Source: Actinopolymorpha rutila
GTDB lineage: Bacteria > Actinomycetota > Actinomycetes > Propionibacteriales > Actinopolymorphaceae
Length of the DNA stretch: 64,000 bases
Direction: 5' to 3'
Assembly (NCBI RefSeq): GCF_013407855.1
Contig: NZ_JACBZH010000001.1
Coordinates: 5,332,001-5,396,000, forward strand
Shown piece by piece: positions 1-8,358 of the stretch. Position 1 is the stretch's first letter. Every line of letters begins with the position of its first letter. Both the position numbers and the translations under genes were made by a program. The notes under the pieces are model-generated. The model did not search any database. It had not been told where the DNA came from and was given only the letters and a program-made list of their open reading frames with translations.

Positions 1-2444
1 TCCATCGGCTGCACGAAGAAGCGTTCCTCGTGCTGCGACCCGGGTGCGTTGAGAACGGCGTCGTCGGCGACCGTGCCGTCGGGAGCGGTGCGGTACCACC
101 TGAGTTCGACGGCACCGCCGAGGTTGGCCCTGGCCTCCGGGTTCGCCGGGGTGTCCACCGTGACCTCGACCGCCTTGCGGGCATCGAGAGTCAGCGTGGT
201 GTCGCCGGTGACCTTCAGCTCCGGGTCACCGACCAGCGACGTGTCGAGGCCGTCGCCGTAGCCGTTCGACGGCACCCCTGCGGGGCGGGTGTGGATGAAG
301 GCCAGCACGGAGTAGGTACCGACCGGCACCTGCATGCAGACCTCGGTCGTCGGGTCGTCGACCTTGCAGCGCTTCGTCATCGTCTCGCCGGTGTCGACGT
401 TGACGATGGGCGAGGCGTTGAGGGAGCCGACCCAGGGCAGTGCCGGCCGGCCGTCGCGGGCGATGCCCTTCAGGCGCAGGTCGAACAGCTGCAGCTGGCC
501 CACGAACCCGATCGGCGTGTGCAGGGACTGAGCACCCGGGACGTCGGCCACCACGGTTCCGGTGTAGTTGCCGGGCTTGGCGGTTCCCGGGTCGACGACG
601 ACCTTCGCGGTGCCCACGGCGCCGGGCTGGACGGTCAGCTGGGACGGTTCCACCGACGTGTAGTCGACCTGGGTGCCGGTCTGGTCTCGAAGCTGGGCGT
701 GCAGGTTCAGCGTCACCGGCTGGTCGGAGACGTTGCGGTAGCTCAGGTCGTGGTCGACCGGGGCGGTCCCGCCACCGGCCTTCAGCGCAACGACACCGAA
801 GTCCAGCGATCCCTGCTCGGCGAGCACCGGGCTCTCCAGTACGCGGCCGACGTCGACCCGGCCGGCGCCCTGCTGGTACTCCCGCAGCCCCGCGGTGGGC
901 ACCGCGGTGGACATCAACGCGGCCTTGAGTTCCGGCCCCGTCATGTCCGGCCTGGCCTGCGACAACAGGGCCGCGGCGCCGGCCACGTGCGGGGTCGCCA
1001 TGGACGTTCCGGACAGCTGGAGGTACGGGCCGGAGCCGCCGAGCTGGGCGTCCTCGGCGCGGGCGGCCCAGATCCCCACGCCGGGCGCGGTGATGTCCGG
1101 CTTGAGCGCCAGGTTGACCGGGCCGGGACCGCGGCTGGAGAAGTCGGCGAGCTGGTCCCCCCGGTCCACCGCACCCACCGTCAGTGCGCTGGGCGCGTCG
1201 CCGGGCGCGAGCACGCACGCGTCGCATCCGTCGTTGCCGGCCGCGACCACGAACAACGTGCCGTCATCACTGCTCAGCCGGTCGACGGCCGCCGTCACGA
1301 GGTTGCTGCCGTAGACAGTGGGGTCCGAACCCAGGCTCATGTTCACGATGTCGGCGTGCTCGTCACCGGCGGCCCACTCCATCCCGGCGATGATCCAGGA
1401 CATGGCGCCGCTGCCGTCGTCACCCAGGACCTTGCCGTTGAGCAGGTTCGCGCCGTACGCGACACCCTTGCGGGCACCGTCGGAGGCCGCGCCCGACCCA
1501 CCGACGATCGACGCGACGTGCGTGCCGTGCCCGAACCTGTCGCCGGCGTCCGCGGTGTCGGTGAAGTTGTGCGCGGCGCCGACCCGACCGGCCAGGTCGG
1601 GGTGGGTGGTGTCGATGCCGGTGTCGAGTACGGCGACCTTCACTCCGGCGCCGGTGTAGCCGGCGTCCCAGGCGGCCGGCGCGTCGATCTGCTTCGTGCT
1701 CCGGTCCAACGCGACCCTGACCCGCGCGTCCAGCCAGATCTTGCGTACGCCGGCGAGCGGTCCGGCCTGTGCGGCGGTCAGCGACGACGTACGCCGGCCC
1801 GTCTCCTGCGCGGCCTCGGCGAGCTCGAACACCGCGTTCCCCAGCTTGCCCACCTCGTCCTTGGGGACCTCGGTGGCGACGCCGTTCACACTGTCCAGCA
1901 CGCGACGGTCACGGCCCCCGGGGATCGTCTTCGTCCGGTAGGTGCGCGGCGCGTCCTTCGGATAGGTGAGGATCAGCGGAAGGGTCTTGCTGGCCGTGTC
2001 GTCGTAACCCTGCTTCGCCAGCGCCGTCACGTCGAACAGCGCCGGGTCGAGCACGTCCGCCCGCAGCAAAGGGCCCATGTCGGTGGGGATGACGGACGTC
2101 CGCCCGTCCCTCGTACTGACCTCGAACTGCGGAACGACACCGTTGGGCCGCGGCGCCGGATCCACTGTCGCGGAGGTCCGCCCGCCCCCGACCGAGCGGA
2201 GCTGGACGCGGTCACCGGTGATCAGGGTGAGGGTCGTGGGTCCGGAGGACGCCTCGAGCGGCGTGCTCGCGGAGGTGGCGGTAGCGACGGTCGCGGTTGC
2301 GGTGGTCTTCGTCGTGGCCGCCGTGGCCACGGTCGTGGGATGACCGGGAGAGCCGGCCACCGCGAGTGCGACGACCGCCGACGCCGCGATTATCCGGGGA
2401 AGGACACGGGGAACGACCTGACGGCCGAGGGCCCGACCGGCCAT
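1..2444 (-). CDS. Secreted subtilisin-like serine protease (S8), C-terminus cut by window edge
   Basis: Read on the minus strand from ATG 2444, with an AGGAAAGAGG-type ribosome site about 8 bases upstream. The frame stays open to base 1, so at least 814 residues are present and the C-terminus is missing. The N-terminus is a signal peptide: basic residues, then an Ala/Val-rich core. A Thr/Ala-rich stretch and a pro-region follow. The S8 triad motifs are all visible: Asp in VAVLDTGIDTTHPDL, His in FGHGTHVASIVGG, Ser in SGTSMATPHVAGAAALL. After the catalytic domain come beta-rich Ig/Fn3-like domains. Family knowledge: secreted actinobacterial S8 peptidases degrade extracellular protein. It lies downstream of the LAL regulator and a small ORF on the same strand. 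Confidence 0.93.
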   Translation of the reverse strand, partial: MAGRALGRQVVPRVLPRIIAASAVVALAVAGSPGHPTTVATAATTKTTATATVATATSASTPLEASSGPTTLTLITGDRVQLRSVGGGRTSATVDPAPRPNGVVPQFEVSTRDGRTSVIPTDMGPLLRADVLDPALFDVTALAKQGYDDTASKTLPLILTYPKDAPRTYRTKTIPGGRDRRVLDSVNGVATEVPKDEVGKLGNAVFELAEAAQETGRRTSSLTAAQAGPLAGVRKIWLDARVRVALDRSTKQIDAPAAWDAGYTGAGVKVAVLDTGIDTTHPDLAGRVGAAHNFTDTADAGDRFGHGTHVASIVGGSGAASDGARKGVAYGANLLNGKVLGDDGSGAMSWIIAGMEWAAGDEHADIVNMSLGSDPTVYGSNLVTAAVDRLSSDDGTLFVVAAGNDGCDACVLAPGDAPSALTVGAVDRGDQLADFSSRGPGPVNLALKPDITAPGVGIWAARAEDAQLGGSGPYLQLSGTSMATPHVAGAAALLSQARPDMTGPELKAALMSTAVPTAGLREYQQGAGRVDVGRVLESPVLAEQGSLDFGVVALKAGGGTAPVDHDLSYRNVSDQPVTLNLHAQLRDQTGTQVDYTSVEPSQLTVQPGAVGTAKVVVDPGTAKPGNYTGTVVADVPGAQSLHTPIGFVGQLQLFDLRLKGIARDGRPALPWVGSLNASPIVNVDTGETMTKRCKVDDPTTEVCMQVPVGTYSVLAFIHTRPAGVPSNGYGDGLDTSLVGDPELKVTGDTTLTLDARKAVEVTVDTPANPEARANLGGAVELRWYRTAPDGTVADDAVLNAPGSQHEERFFVQPM

Positions 2445-2488
2445 GGCATGACCTCTTTCCTGCGTTCTTCTTGCATTTCCCTGCGTTG

Positions 2489-2764
2489 TCACAGGGGTTC
2501 GAAGCGGTCGTCGTCAGCTGCCTCGTCGTCGATGTAGGACGTGGCAGGGGCGGCGCCGGCGCTCGGCGAAGGAGCATCGGGCTCGGACGGATCCGTCCAC
2601 GGCAGGGCACGTCGCCCGGTCGGCTCCGGCTGGTCCGGCTGGTCCGGCTGTTCTCGCCTCAACGGGACGCCTGAGCCCGGGTCGCCGCGCCGGCCCCCGT
2701 ACTGCTCGTCGTTCTCGTCGCCGCCCTGGTCACCGTCCACCCGAACACGATCGGGTCTGGCCAC
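2489..2764 (-). CDS. Small acidic, proline-rich hypothetical protein
   Basis: This is a 91-codon frame read from GTG 2764 to TGA at 2489, filling the gap between the LAL regulator and the S8 protease. Third codon positions are strongly G/C, as in the neighbours, and the product is a plausible polar protein: acidic near the N-terminus, a DQPDQP repeat, Pro/Ser-rich middle and an acidic C-terminus ending DDDRFEPL. No domain is recognised. A weak GGAAG lies just before the GTG. It ends 44 bases before the protease start, so the two could be cotranscribed. It could also be a chance frame in GC-rich DNA. Confidence 0.4.
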   Translation of the reverse strand: MARPDRVRVDGDQGGDENDEQYGGRRGDPGSGVPLRREQPDQPDQPEPTGRRALPWTDPSEPDAPSPSAGAAPATSYIDDEAADDDRFEPL

Positions 2765-2789
2765 TGCTTCCAGCGACCGGGCAGATGAC

Positions 2790-5700
2790 CTATTGGTTGT
2801 CCGGTTCCGGCGGCCGGTCCCGTACGCCTGCGTCCGTACGACCGGCAGCGCGACCGGACGGGCGGTCCACCGAGACCAGGCCGGCCTCCGTCGCGGCGAT
2901 GGCCGCCGCCGTACGCGTGGACACGCCCAGCTTGCGCATCGCGGCACGAAGGTGATGGCCGACCGTGCGCGGCGAGAGGAACAGCGTCTCGCCGATCTGC
3001 CGGTTCGTCAGCCCCCGGGCGACCAGCCCGACCACCTCCAGCTCCCGCGGCGAGAGCTGGTCACCGTAGCCACGCGGGCCTCGCCGCCAGGTCCGGGCCA
3101 CGTCGACTCCGTGGTGGCGTAACAGCCGAGCCACCCGGTCCGCATCCCACCGAGCGCCCAGCGACCGCAGCTCCCGCTCGGCGTCCGACAGCAGCGCGAG
3201 ACCTCGGCGTTCCTCCCCCGCGGCGACCAGGCACCGGCCCTCCCCTTCCCTGGCGAGAAGTTCGTCGTACGGACGGGGCAGGGCGCACCACGCCGCGGCC
3301 GCGTCGGCGAACAGCGCGGCCGCCTCGTCCAGCCGTCCCCGCGCCTCGGCGGCGATCGCCCGGCACACCGTCAGCGCGGCCGCCGGCGCCGGGCCGCCCC
3401 GATGCCCCAGACCGGCAGCGAGCCGGCCGACCAGGTCCGCGGCCCGCTCGACCTGCCCGGTCGCGACCAGTGCGGTCACCGCGACCGGTGCGACGTCGGT
3501 GGCCCACCACCACACGCCCTTGCGTTCGATCGTCGAGACGTCGCGCGCGAGCACCGCCAGCGCCTCGGCCGCCGCGCCGTCAGCAATGTGCAGCCGGGCC
3601 AGCGCCGCCGCGGCCGGCATGGCCAGCGGGTCGACCACCCCCAGCCGGGCGTACTCCTCTGTGACCTCGGTCAGGTGCCGCCGCGCGGTGTCGCGCTCGC
3701 CGCCGGCGAGGGCCACCAGCCCCAGGAGCTGCCGTGCCTGCAGCTGGTCCAGCGTCACCGACGTCTCCGAGGTCGCGAGTTCGCGTGCCGCGGCGTCGAG
3801 GTCGGCCCAGTCACCGGTGTGCCAGTCGAGGAAGGCCTCGGTGACCCGGACGGTCGCCCGCAGCCGCTGGTAGTCCGCGGCCTGCAGGTGTTCCAGGGCC
3901 GACACCAGCCATGGGCGTACCTCGTCGCAGCGTCCCCACACCACGGCGAGCTGGGCGGCGTTCAGCAGACCTCGCGCGACGACCAGACGTTCCGCCGGGT
4001 CGGCCGGGTTGGCCGCCTCCCGCGGAACTTCCGCTGCTGCCTGCCATCCCGCCTCCTCGCCCAGCAGGAGCAGGCTGCTCGCGCGGTTGACGGCGAACGA
4101 CAGCCGATCGACCCGAGACTCCAACGCGGGCAGGGATTCGGTCGCGCGTTCCAGCCAGGCCAGGTGGCGGGCGGCCGGCCAGTCCGGAACCAGCGGCATG
4201 GCCAGGTTGAGCATCGCGCGCACCGCGAGGTCGGGGCGGTGCCCGAGGTCGTCGACCGCCGCCTCGATCGCCGCGTACGCCTCGGGTTCCTCACTGATCT
4301 CGCGGAGCATCCGGCCCAGCAGCAGCCGAAGCTCGCCTCGTGCGGCCGGCGTCGCGACGCCCGCTGCCAGCGCGTTCCGCAGCGCGTCAACGACCTGTGC
4401 GGCGAGGTCTCCCAGCGCTGCCGTCCCCTGGTGCGCCGCCTCCCCGAGCTTGCGGGCCAGTCGGGTACGCCGGTCGGCCGGATGGTCGCCGGCCGCCAGC
4501 AGTTCCAGCAGCGTCACGACGGCGAACCGGTCGTCACCGGACTTCAGCGCGAGATCCGCACTCGCCTCGGCGTACTCCGTCCAGGCTTCGTGGTCCCCGG
4601 CCTCGCGAAAGTGCCGGGCGAGCCGCGCCACCGGTGGTGGGTCGAGGCGCCGGAGCCGCTCGGCCGCCCGCCGGTGCAGATGCCGGCGCCGCGAGACGGG
4701 AACCGCCTCGTCCACGGCCTGCGAGGCGAGTACGTGCCGGAACCCGAACAGTCCCGGACCGGTCTCGCGCAACAAGCCCGAGGTCAACGCGGCGGCGAGA
4801 CCACGCCGGCCGGCCTCGGCGTCCAGGCCCGGCACGTCGGTGAGCGTCGCCTCGTCGGCCGGGGCGGCCAGGACCGCGGCCGCCTCCAGCACCGCGCGGG
4901 TCTCCGGGGCCTGGCGTTCCACGCGTTCGAGTACCGAGTCGCGCACGGTCGGCGGCACCTGAAGGTCGTCGAGCACCCGACGGGTCCACTGTCCGCCGCG
5001 CTCGACGATGTCCCGGCGGTCGCGCAGCAGGTGCAGGCACTCCTCCAGGGCGAGCGGCAGTCCGTCCGTACGCGCGTGCAGGAACGCGGCGAACTGCTCC
5101 GACACCTGCTCGGTGGCGAACATCGCCGACACGAGGTCACGGGTCCCGCCGACGTCGAGGGGCCGCAGGTCGATCCGTAGCTGGGCCATCCCCGCCGGTC
5201 GCCGGGTGACCAGCCGCCGCAGCAGCGAACCGCCCGGCACGTCCGCGGGCCGGTAGGTGAGAACGACGGGGACGCGGGTGTGGCCGGTGGCGTACGTCGT
5301 CAGCAGCCACTCCCACGTCGCCTGGTCCGCCCAGTGGACGTCCTCCACTACCAGCACGTCCACCCGCAGGCACTCCAGGAGTTCGGCGAACGCACGGAAC
5401 AGCCGGTGTCTGGTGGCGGTCAGATCGGTGAGTACGTCCACCGCGGGTGGAAGGCGGTCGGCGAGTTCGGGAAACACCGGACGCAGCGCGCCGCCCAACG
5501 GGGTCAGCTCGAGCGGGCCATCGGGTGGCACCAGCCGACGTACGCCGTCCAGCAGTGGTCCCAGCGGGAACGGCTCCGGCAACGGCGGGCACGAAGCGAC
5601 CAGCACCACCTGGCCGCTCATCGCCGGCGACGCCAGGCACTCGCGGACCAGGCGGGACTTTCCGATGCCGGCCTCGCCCTCGATCAGCACCATCGCAGGC

Positions 5701-5792
5701 GGCCGCCGCAGCGCGGCGACCACGGCCTCGACCTCGGCAGCCCGGCCGACGAACGCCGAACGCGATGCCTCTGCCGGCCGTACCGATCGCAT
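2790..5792 (-). CDS. Large ATP-binding LuxR-family (LAL) transcriptional regulator
   Basis: The protein has 1000 residues, the usual size for LAL regulators. The N-terminal AAA/NTPase part has Walker A GEAGIGKS (about 39-46) and Walker B VLVVEDVHWAD (about 146-156). A long helical middle resembles TPR-type sensor repeats. The C-terminus carries a LuxR/GerE helix-turn-helix from about 908 to 965, with LSPRELEVVGLVARGLTNRQ and SPRTVGHHL. Family members bind ATP and an inducer, then activate nearby operons, often sugar or secondary-metabolism genes. The target is unknown. The divergent methyltransferase and the downstream protease are the closest candidates. Confidence 0.93.
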   Translation of the reverse strand: MRSVRPAEASRSAFVGRAAEVEAVVAALRRPPAMVLIEGEAGIGKSRLVRECLASPAMSGQVVLVASCPPLPEPFPLGPLLDGVRRLVPPDGPLELTPLGGALRPVFPELADRLPPAVDVLTDLTATRHRLFRAFAELLECLRVDVLVVEDVHWADQATWEWLLTTYATGHTRVPVVLTYRPADVPGGSLLRRLVTRRPAGMAQLRIDLRPLDVGGTRDLVSAMFATEQVSEQFAAFLHARTDGLPLALEECLHLLRDRRDIVERGGQWTRRVLDDLQVPPTVRDSVLERVERQAPETRAVLEAAAVLAAPADEATLTDVPGLDAEAGRRGLAAALTSGLLRETGPGLFGFRHVLASQAVDEAVPVSRRRHLHRRAAERLRRLDPPPVARLARHFREAGDHEAWTEYAEASADLALKSGDDRFAVVTLLELLAAGDHPADRRTRLARKLGEAAHQGTAALGDLAAQVVDALRNALAAGVATPAARGELRLLLGRMLREISEEPEAYAAIEAAVDDLGHRPDLAVRAMLNLAMPLVPDWPAARHLAWLERATESLPALESRVDRLSFAVNRASSLLLLGEEAGWQAAAEVPREAANPADPAERLVVARGLLNAAQLAVVWGRCDEVRPWLVSALEHLQAADYQRLRATVRVTEAFLDWHTGDWADLDAAARELATSETSVTLDQLQARQLLGLVALAGGERDTARRHLTEVTEEYARLGVVDPLAMPAAAALARLHIADGAAAEALAVLARDVSTIERKGVWWWATDVAPVAVTALVATGQVERAADLVGRLAAGLGHRGGPAPAAALTVCRAIAAEARGRLDEAAALFADAAAAWCALPRPYDELLAREGEGRCLVAAGEERRGLALLSDAERELRSLGARWDADRVARLLRHHGVDVARTWRRGPRGYGDQLSPRELEVVGLVARGLTNRQIGETLFLSPRTVGHHLRAAMRKLGVSTRTAAAIAATEAGLVSVDRPSGRAAGRTDAGVRDRPPEPDNQ

Positions 5793-5889
5793 CGACCGAA
5801 CGTACTACGGCGCCGGCCGCGGGACGGACCTCAGGAGGTGCTTCAAAACCGGTTGCCTCCCGCGGTGCGGCCTCGCCAGACTCCGCGGC

Positions 5890-6642
5890 GTGGAGGACGA
5901 CGAACTGACACGGTTGCTGACGAACGATCGCTACCCCCGGTCGGGGCGATACTCCGCCCGCTGGATGGTCGACAACGCCATGGGTCCGAACCCCGTCTGG
6001 CTGGCCGAGGCACTGACGGAGGTCATGCCGCTCGAACCCGGCATGCGAGTTCTGGACATGGGCTGCGGCAAGGCACTCACGTCGATCTTCCTTGCCCGCG
6101 AGTTCGGCGTGCGGGTGTGGGCCACCGATCTGTGGATCGACCCCACGCAGAACTGGTCCCGCATCGAGGAGGCCGACCTACGTGGCCAGGTGCATCCGGT
6201 GCATGCCGAGGCACACGCACTTCCATTCGAGGAGGGCTTCTTCGACGTGCTGGTCAGCATCGACGCCTACCACTACTTCGGAACCGACGACCTGTATCTC
6301 GGCTACTACGCGCGGTTCGTCAAGCCAGGCGGCCCGATAGGCATGGTGGTCCCCGGTCTCGCCGAGGAGCCGCCGTCGTATCCGCCGCCACATCTGGCGT
6401 CCTACTGGCCATGGGAATTCTGCTCCTTCCACAGCCCGGACTGGTGGCGCCGTCACTGGGAGAAGACCGGCCAGGTCACCGTCGACCTCGCCGACCGGCT
6501 GTCCGGCGGCTGGGAGGACTGGCTGCGCTGGAACGACGTGTGCGACCGCGACTTCGGCGAGCCGAGGGAAGAGGCGGAGATGCTGCGTGCAGACGCCGGG
6601 CAGCTGCTGGGGTTCACCCGGATGGTCGCGCGGCGGAGTTGA
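5890..6642 (+). CDS. SAM-dependent class I methyltransferase
   Basis: The 250-residue product starts at GTG 5890, 97 bases from the divergent LAL gene, which makes a shared promoter region likely. The SAM-binding motif I is MRVLDMGCGKALTS, with the acidic motif II at WATDLWID. A post-I segment reads PFEEGFFDVLVSIDAYHYFG and is followed by VKPGGPIGMVVPG, the usual motif III region. The middle (SYPPPHLASYWPWEFCSFHS) is rich in Trp and Tyr and may shape the substrate pocket. The acceptor substrate cannot be told. Upstream in-frame sequence exists but reads into the divergent gene, so the GTG is preferred. Confidence 0.85.
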   Translation: MEDDELTRLLTNDRYPRSGRYSARWMVDNAMGPNPVWLAEALTEVMPLEPGMRVLDMGCGKALTSIFLAREFGVRVWATDLWIDPTQNWSRIEEADLRGQVHPVHAEAHALPFEEGFFDVLVSIDAYHYFGTDDLYLGYYARFVKPGGPIGMVVPGLAEEPPSYPPPHLASYWPWEFCSFHSPDWWRRHWEKTGQVTVDLADRLSGGWEDWLRWNDVCDRDFGEPREEAEMLRADAGQLLGFTRMVARRS

Positions 6643-6700
6643 GGTCGCGTCGACCAGTGCCGTAACAGGCTACGTTCGCCTGGTCTGCCAGACTGCTCGG

Positions 6701-7165
6701 GTGATCGTCAGACTTGCACGGGAGCAGGACTTCTTCGGCTTTCTTGCCCTGGCAGCCCAGGTCGAGCACTAATTCGGCCCGATGGTCGATGCTCCCGGTT
6801 TCCACCGCGCCGTGGAGGAGCACATTCGCCGGTCCACCGCGCTCGTCGCGGTCGACTCGGGTTCGGATCTCCTCGGCGGCCTGATGTTCGGGGGGAAGGC
6901 CCCGACCTACCACGTCCACTGGCTCGTCGTCTCGCAGCAGGCGCGCGGAAGTGGCGTCGGCCGTGCGCTGATGTCGGACGCCACACGTAGGTTCGTGCGG
7001 GGTCCGGGCAGCATCGAGGTGGTCACCTTCGGGGCCGACCACCCGGGCGCGGTTGCCAGTGGCGCACGCGTCTTCTACGAGTCTCTCGGTTTCGCCCCGG
7101 CCGAGGCCACCGATCCGGGCCCCGAAGGCGGGTCACGGCAGATCTATCGCCGCACCGTCGCCTGA
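6701..7165 (+). pseudogene. GNAT N-acetyltransferase with an in-frame stop codon
   Basis: From GTG 6701 the frame encodes VIVRLAREQDFFGFLALAAQ and meets TAA at 6770-6772. The same frame then continues without a shift from 6773 to 7165. The downstream part carries the GNAT acetyl-CoA signature (VVSQQARGSGVGRALM) and the C-terminal RVFYESLGFAPAE. In relatives the two parts form one domain, so this looks like a nonsense mutation at codon 24. A shorter product could restart at ATG 6782 (127 residues) but would lack beta-strand 1. The alternatives are a sequencing error or stop readthrough. Confidence 0.75.
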
Positions 7166-7184
7166 TTCGGGGTACGAGACGCGT

Positions 7185-7340
7185 CGAGTCCAGCATGGCG
7201 GCGACCGGACCGAGGTTGTCCCACAACCCCGGTCCGCCGTGACACAACACCACCGGTGCGGCGTCCGACGGCCCGGACGTCATGGTCCACAACCGTGCGC
7301 CGTCGTCGACGGTCACGGCCTCCTCCCGGATTCTGTCCAC
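7185..7340 (-). pseudogene. Fragment of an alpha/beta-hydrolase N-terminus
   Basis: About 52 codons on the minus strand read like the start of a proline-iminopeptidase-type alpha/beta hydrolase. There is a VTVDDGARLW strand, then VVLCHGGPGLWDNLGP, where HGGPG is the oxyanion-hole motif. After residue MLDS the similarity to a hydrolase stops, and the rest of the frame is antisense to the acetyltransferase. No nucleophile elbow or catalytic His is present, so this is a remnant. The rest of the 7166-7563 interval holds a short direct repeat and the leader of the next gene. Confidence 0.6.
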
Positions 7341-7355
7341 CGGCACAGGGTCGCG

Positions 7356-7413
7356 GACCTGTGCCGTGCCGTCAACGGGGTTCGGGGTTCCCGACCTGTG
7401 CCGTGCTGTCAAC
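7356..7413. repeat. Two 21-bp direct repeats, 37-bp period
   Basis: The 21-mer beginning GACCTGTGCCGTG occurs at 7356-7376 and again at 7393-7413 with one mismatch (CCGTCAAC versus CTGTCAAC). It sits at the broken end of the hydrolase fragment and upstream of the metal-binding protein gene. It may mark the duplication event that disrupted the hydrolase, or act as a protein-binding site. Confidence 0.7.
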
Positions 7414-7563
7414 CGGCGGTTGGCGATGGGCATGTCCTGGAAGGATGTGACCAGACACCGCACTCAGCGCCACCCATGTGCATCACCGCAAGCGCGCCTT
7501 GTCACCTGCCGCCTTTCGACCGACACAACGCGCGTGCCCGCAACGACGGCCGAGGAGGAAGTG

Positions 7564-7890
7564 ATGACCGCCACCACTCACGCCCGGGCCGAGGAACACG
7601 AGCACCACACCCACGGACCGGGCTGCGGACACGAGTCCGTGGTGCACAACGATCACGTCGACTACTTCCACGGCGGCCACGCACATCGCGAACACGCCGG
7701 CCACTACGACGAGTGCACGACCTGCCAGTGCAGCAACTGCGAAGGCGCCTGCGCCGGCTGCCGGTGCACGGACTGCACCTGCCCCAACTGCAACCACGGC
7801 ACCTGCTCCTGCACGAACTGCGGCGGCGAGAGTTGCGCCAACTGCACGTGCGCCGACTGCGACTGCCCGACCTGCGCGCACGGAGGCTGA
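7564..7890 (+). CDS. His- and Cys-rich metal-binding protein, metallothionein-like
   Basis: The product has 108 residues and starts at ATG 7564, with GAGGAA a few bases upstream. Residues 1-48 hold 13 of the 15 His (EHEHHTHGPGCGH, DYFHGGHAHREHAGHYDE), similar in style to short actinobacterial His-rich peptides. Residues 50-108 carry 19 of the 20 Cys in CxC and CxxC spacing. There is an internal duplication: CAGCRCTDCTCPNC and CANCTCADCDCPTC. There is no signal peptide, so it should act in the cytosol. Zn, Cu or Cd binding and storage is inferred from composition only. It stands alone between decayed genes. Confidence 0.85.
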   Translation: MTATTHARAEEHEHHTHGPGCGHESVVHNDHVDYFHGGHAHREHAGHYDECTTCQCSNCEGACAGCRCTDCTCPNCNHGTCSCTNCGGESCANCTCADCDCPTCAHGG

Positions 7891-7980
7891 TCCCTCCGTG
7901 CGCCTCGGTCAGGTCGGCTGGCGTGCGGGCCGTCCTGCTGGGAGCGTTGCCACAGCTGGCGCAGGGCGAGGGGTCGAGGC

Positions 7981-8340
7981 GTGTCTCCCAAGCCATCCGG
8001 GCTTCCCGGGCCACCGATCGGTCTGCAGTTGACCAACACCTCCCGCGCCGTCAGCCGGGCGTTCGACACAGCGCTGGCCGCCGCCGGGGCTCGTTGGCGA
8101 CCTGGCAGGTGCTGCTGGCGTTGAAGACCCGGCCGACTGCCAACCAACGCGAGCTCGCGGCCGCGGTGGGCATCCAGGGAGCGACCCTGACTCACCACCT
8201 CAACGGCCTGCTGACCCGCCGGCGCGACCCTGCCAACCGGCGGGTTCACCTGGTCGAGCTCACCGACGAGGGCGAAGCCGCGTTCCGCCGGCTCCGGGAT
8301 GTCGCCGTCGCCCACGACCGCCGCTTTCGAGCCGACATCG
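7981..8340 (+). pseudogene. MarR-family regulator, frameshifted and truncated
   Basis: From GTG 7981 the first frame gives SRAVSRAFDTALAAAG and then turns to nonsense. The next frame gives GSLATWQVLLALK and the winged helix (NQRELAAAVGIQGATLTHHL, DPANRRVHLVELTDEG). The switch lies at the GGGG run 8086-8089, and adding one G joins both parts. After FRADI (about 8340) the MarR C-terminal helix is replaced by sequence reaching the 3' end of the convergent HNH gene at 8359. The gene is therefore broken twice and is probably inactive unless the first lesion is a sequencing error. Confidence 0.75.
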
Positions 8341-8358
8341 GTGTCGCCTATGCCACCT

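Noticed and set aside
30-2537. 835-codon open frame on the plus strand
   Set aside because: It is antisense to the S8 protease, whose minus-strand frame shows a signal peptide and the full catalytic triad; the plus product is Arg/Val/Gly-rich shadow sequence.
3402-5180. 592-codon plus-strand frame
   Set aside because: Antisense to the LAL regulator with its Walker and HTH motifs; no domain in the plus product.
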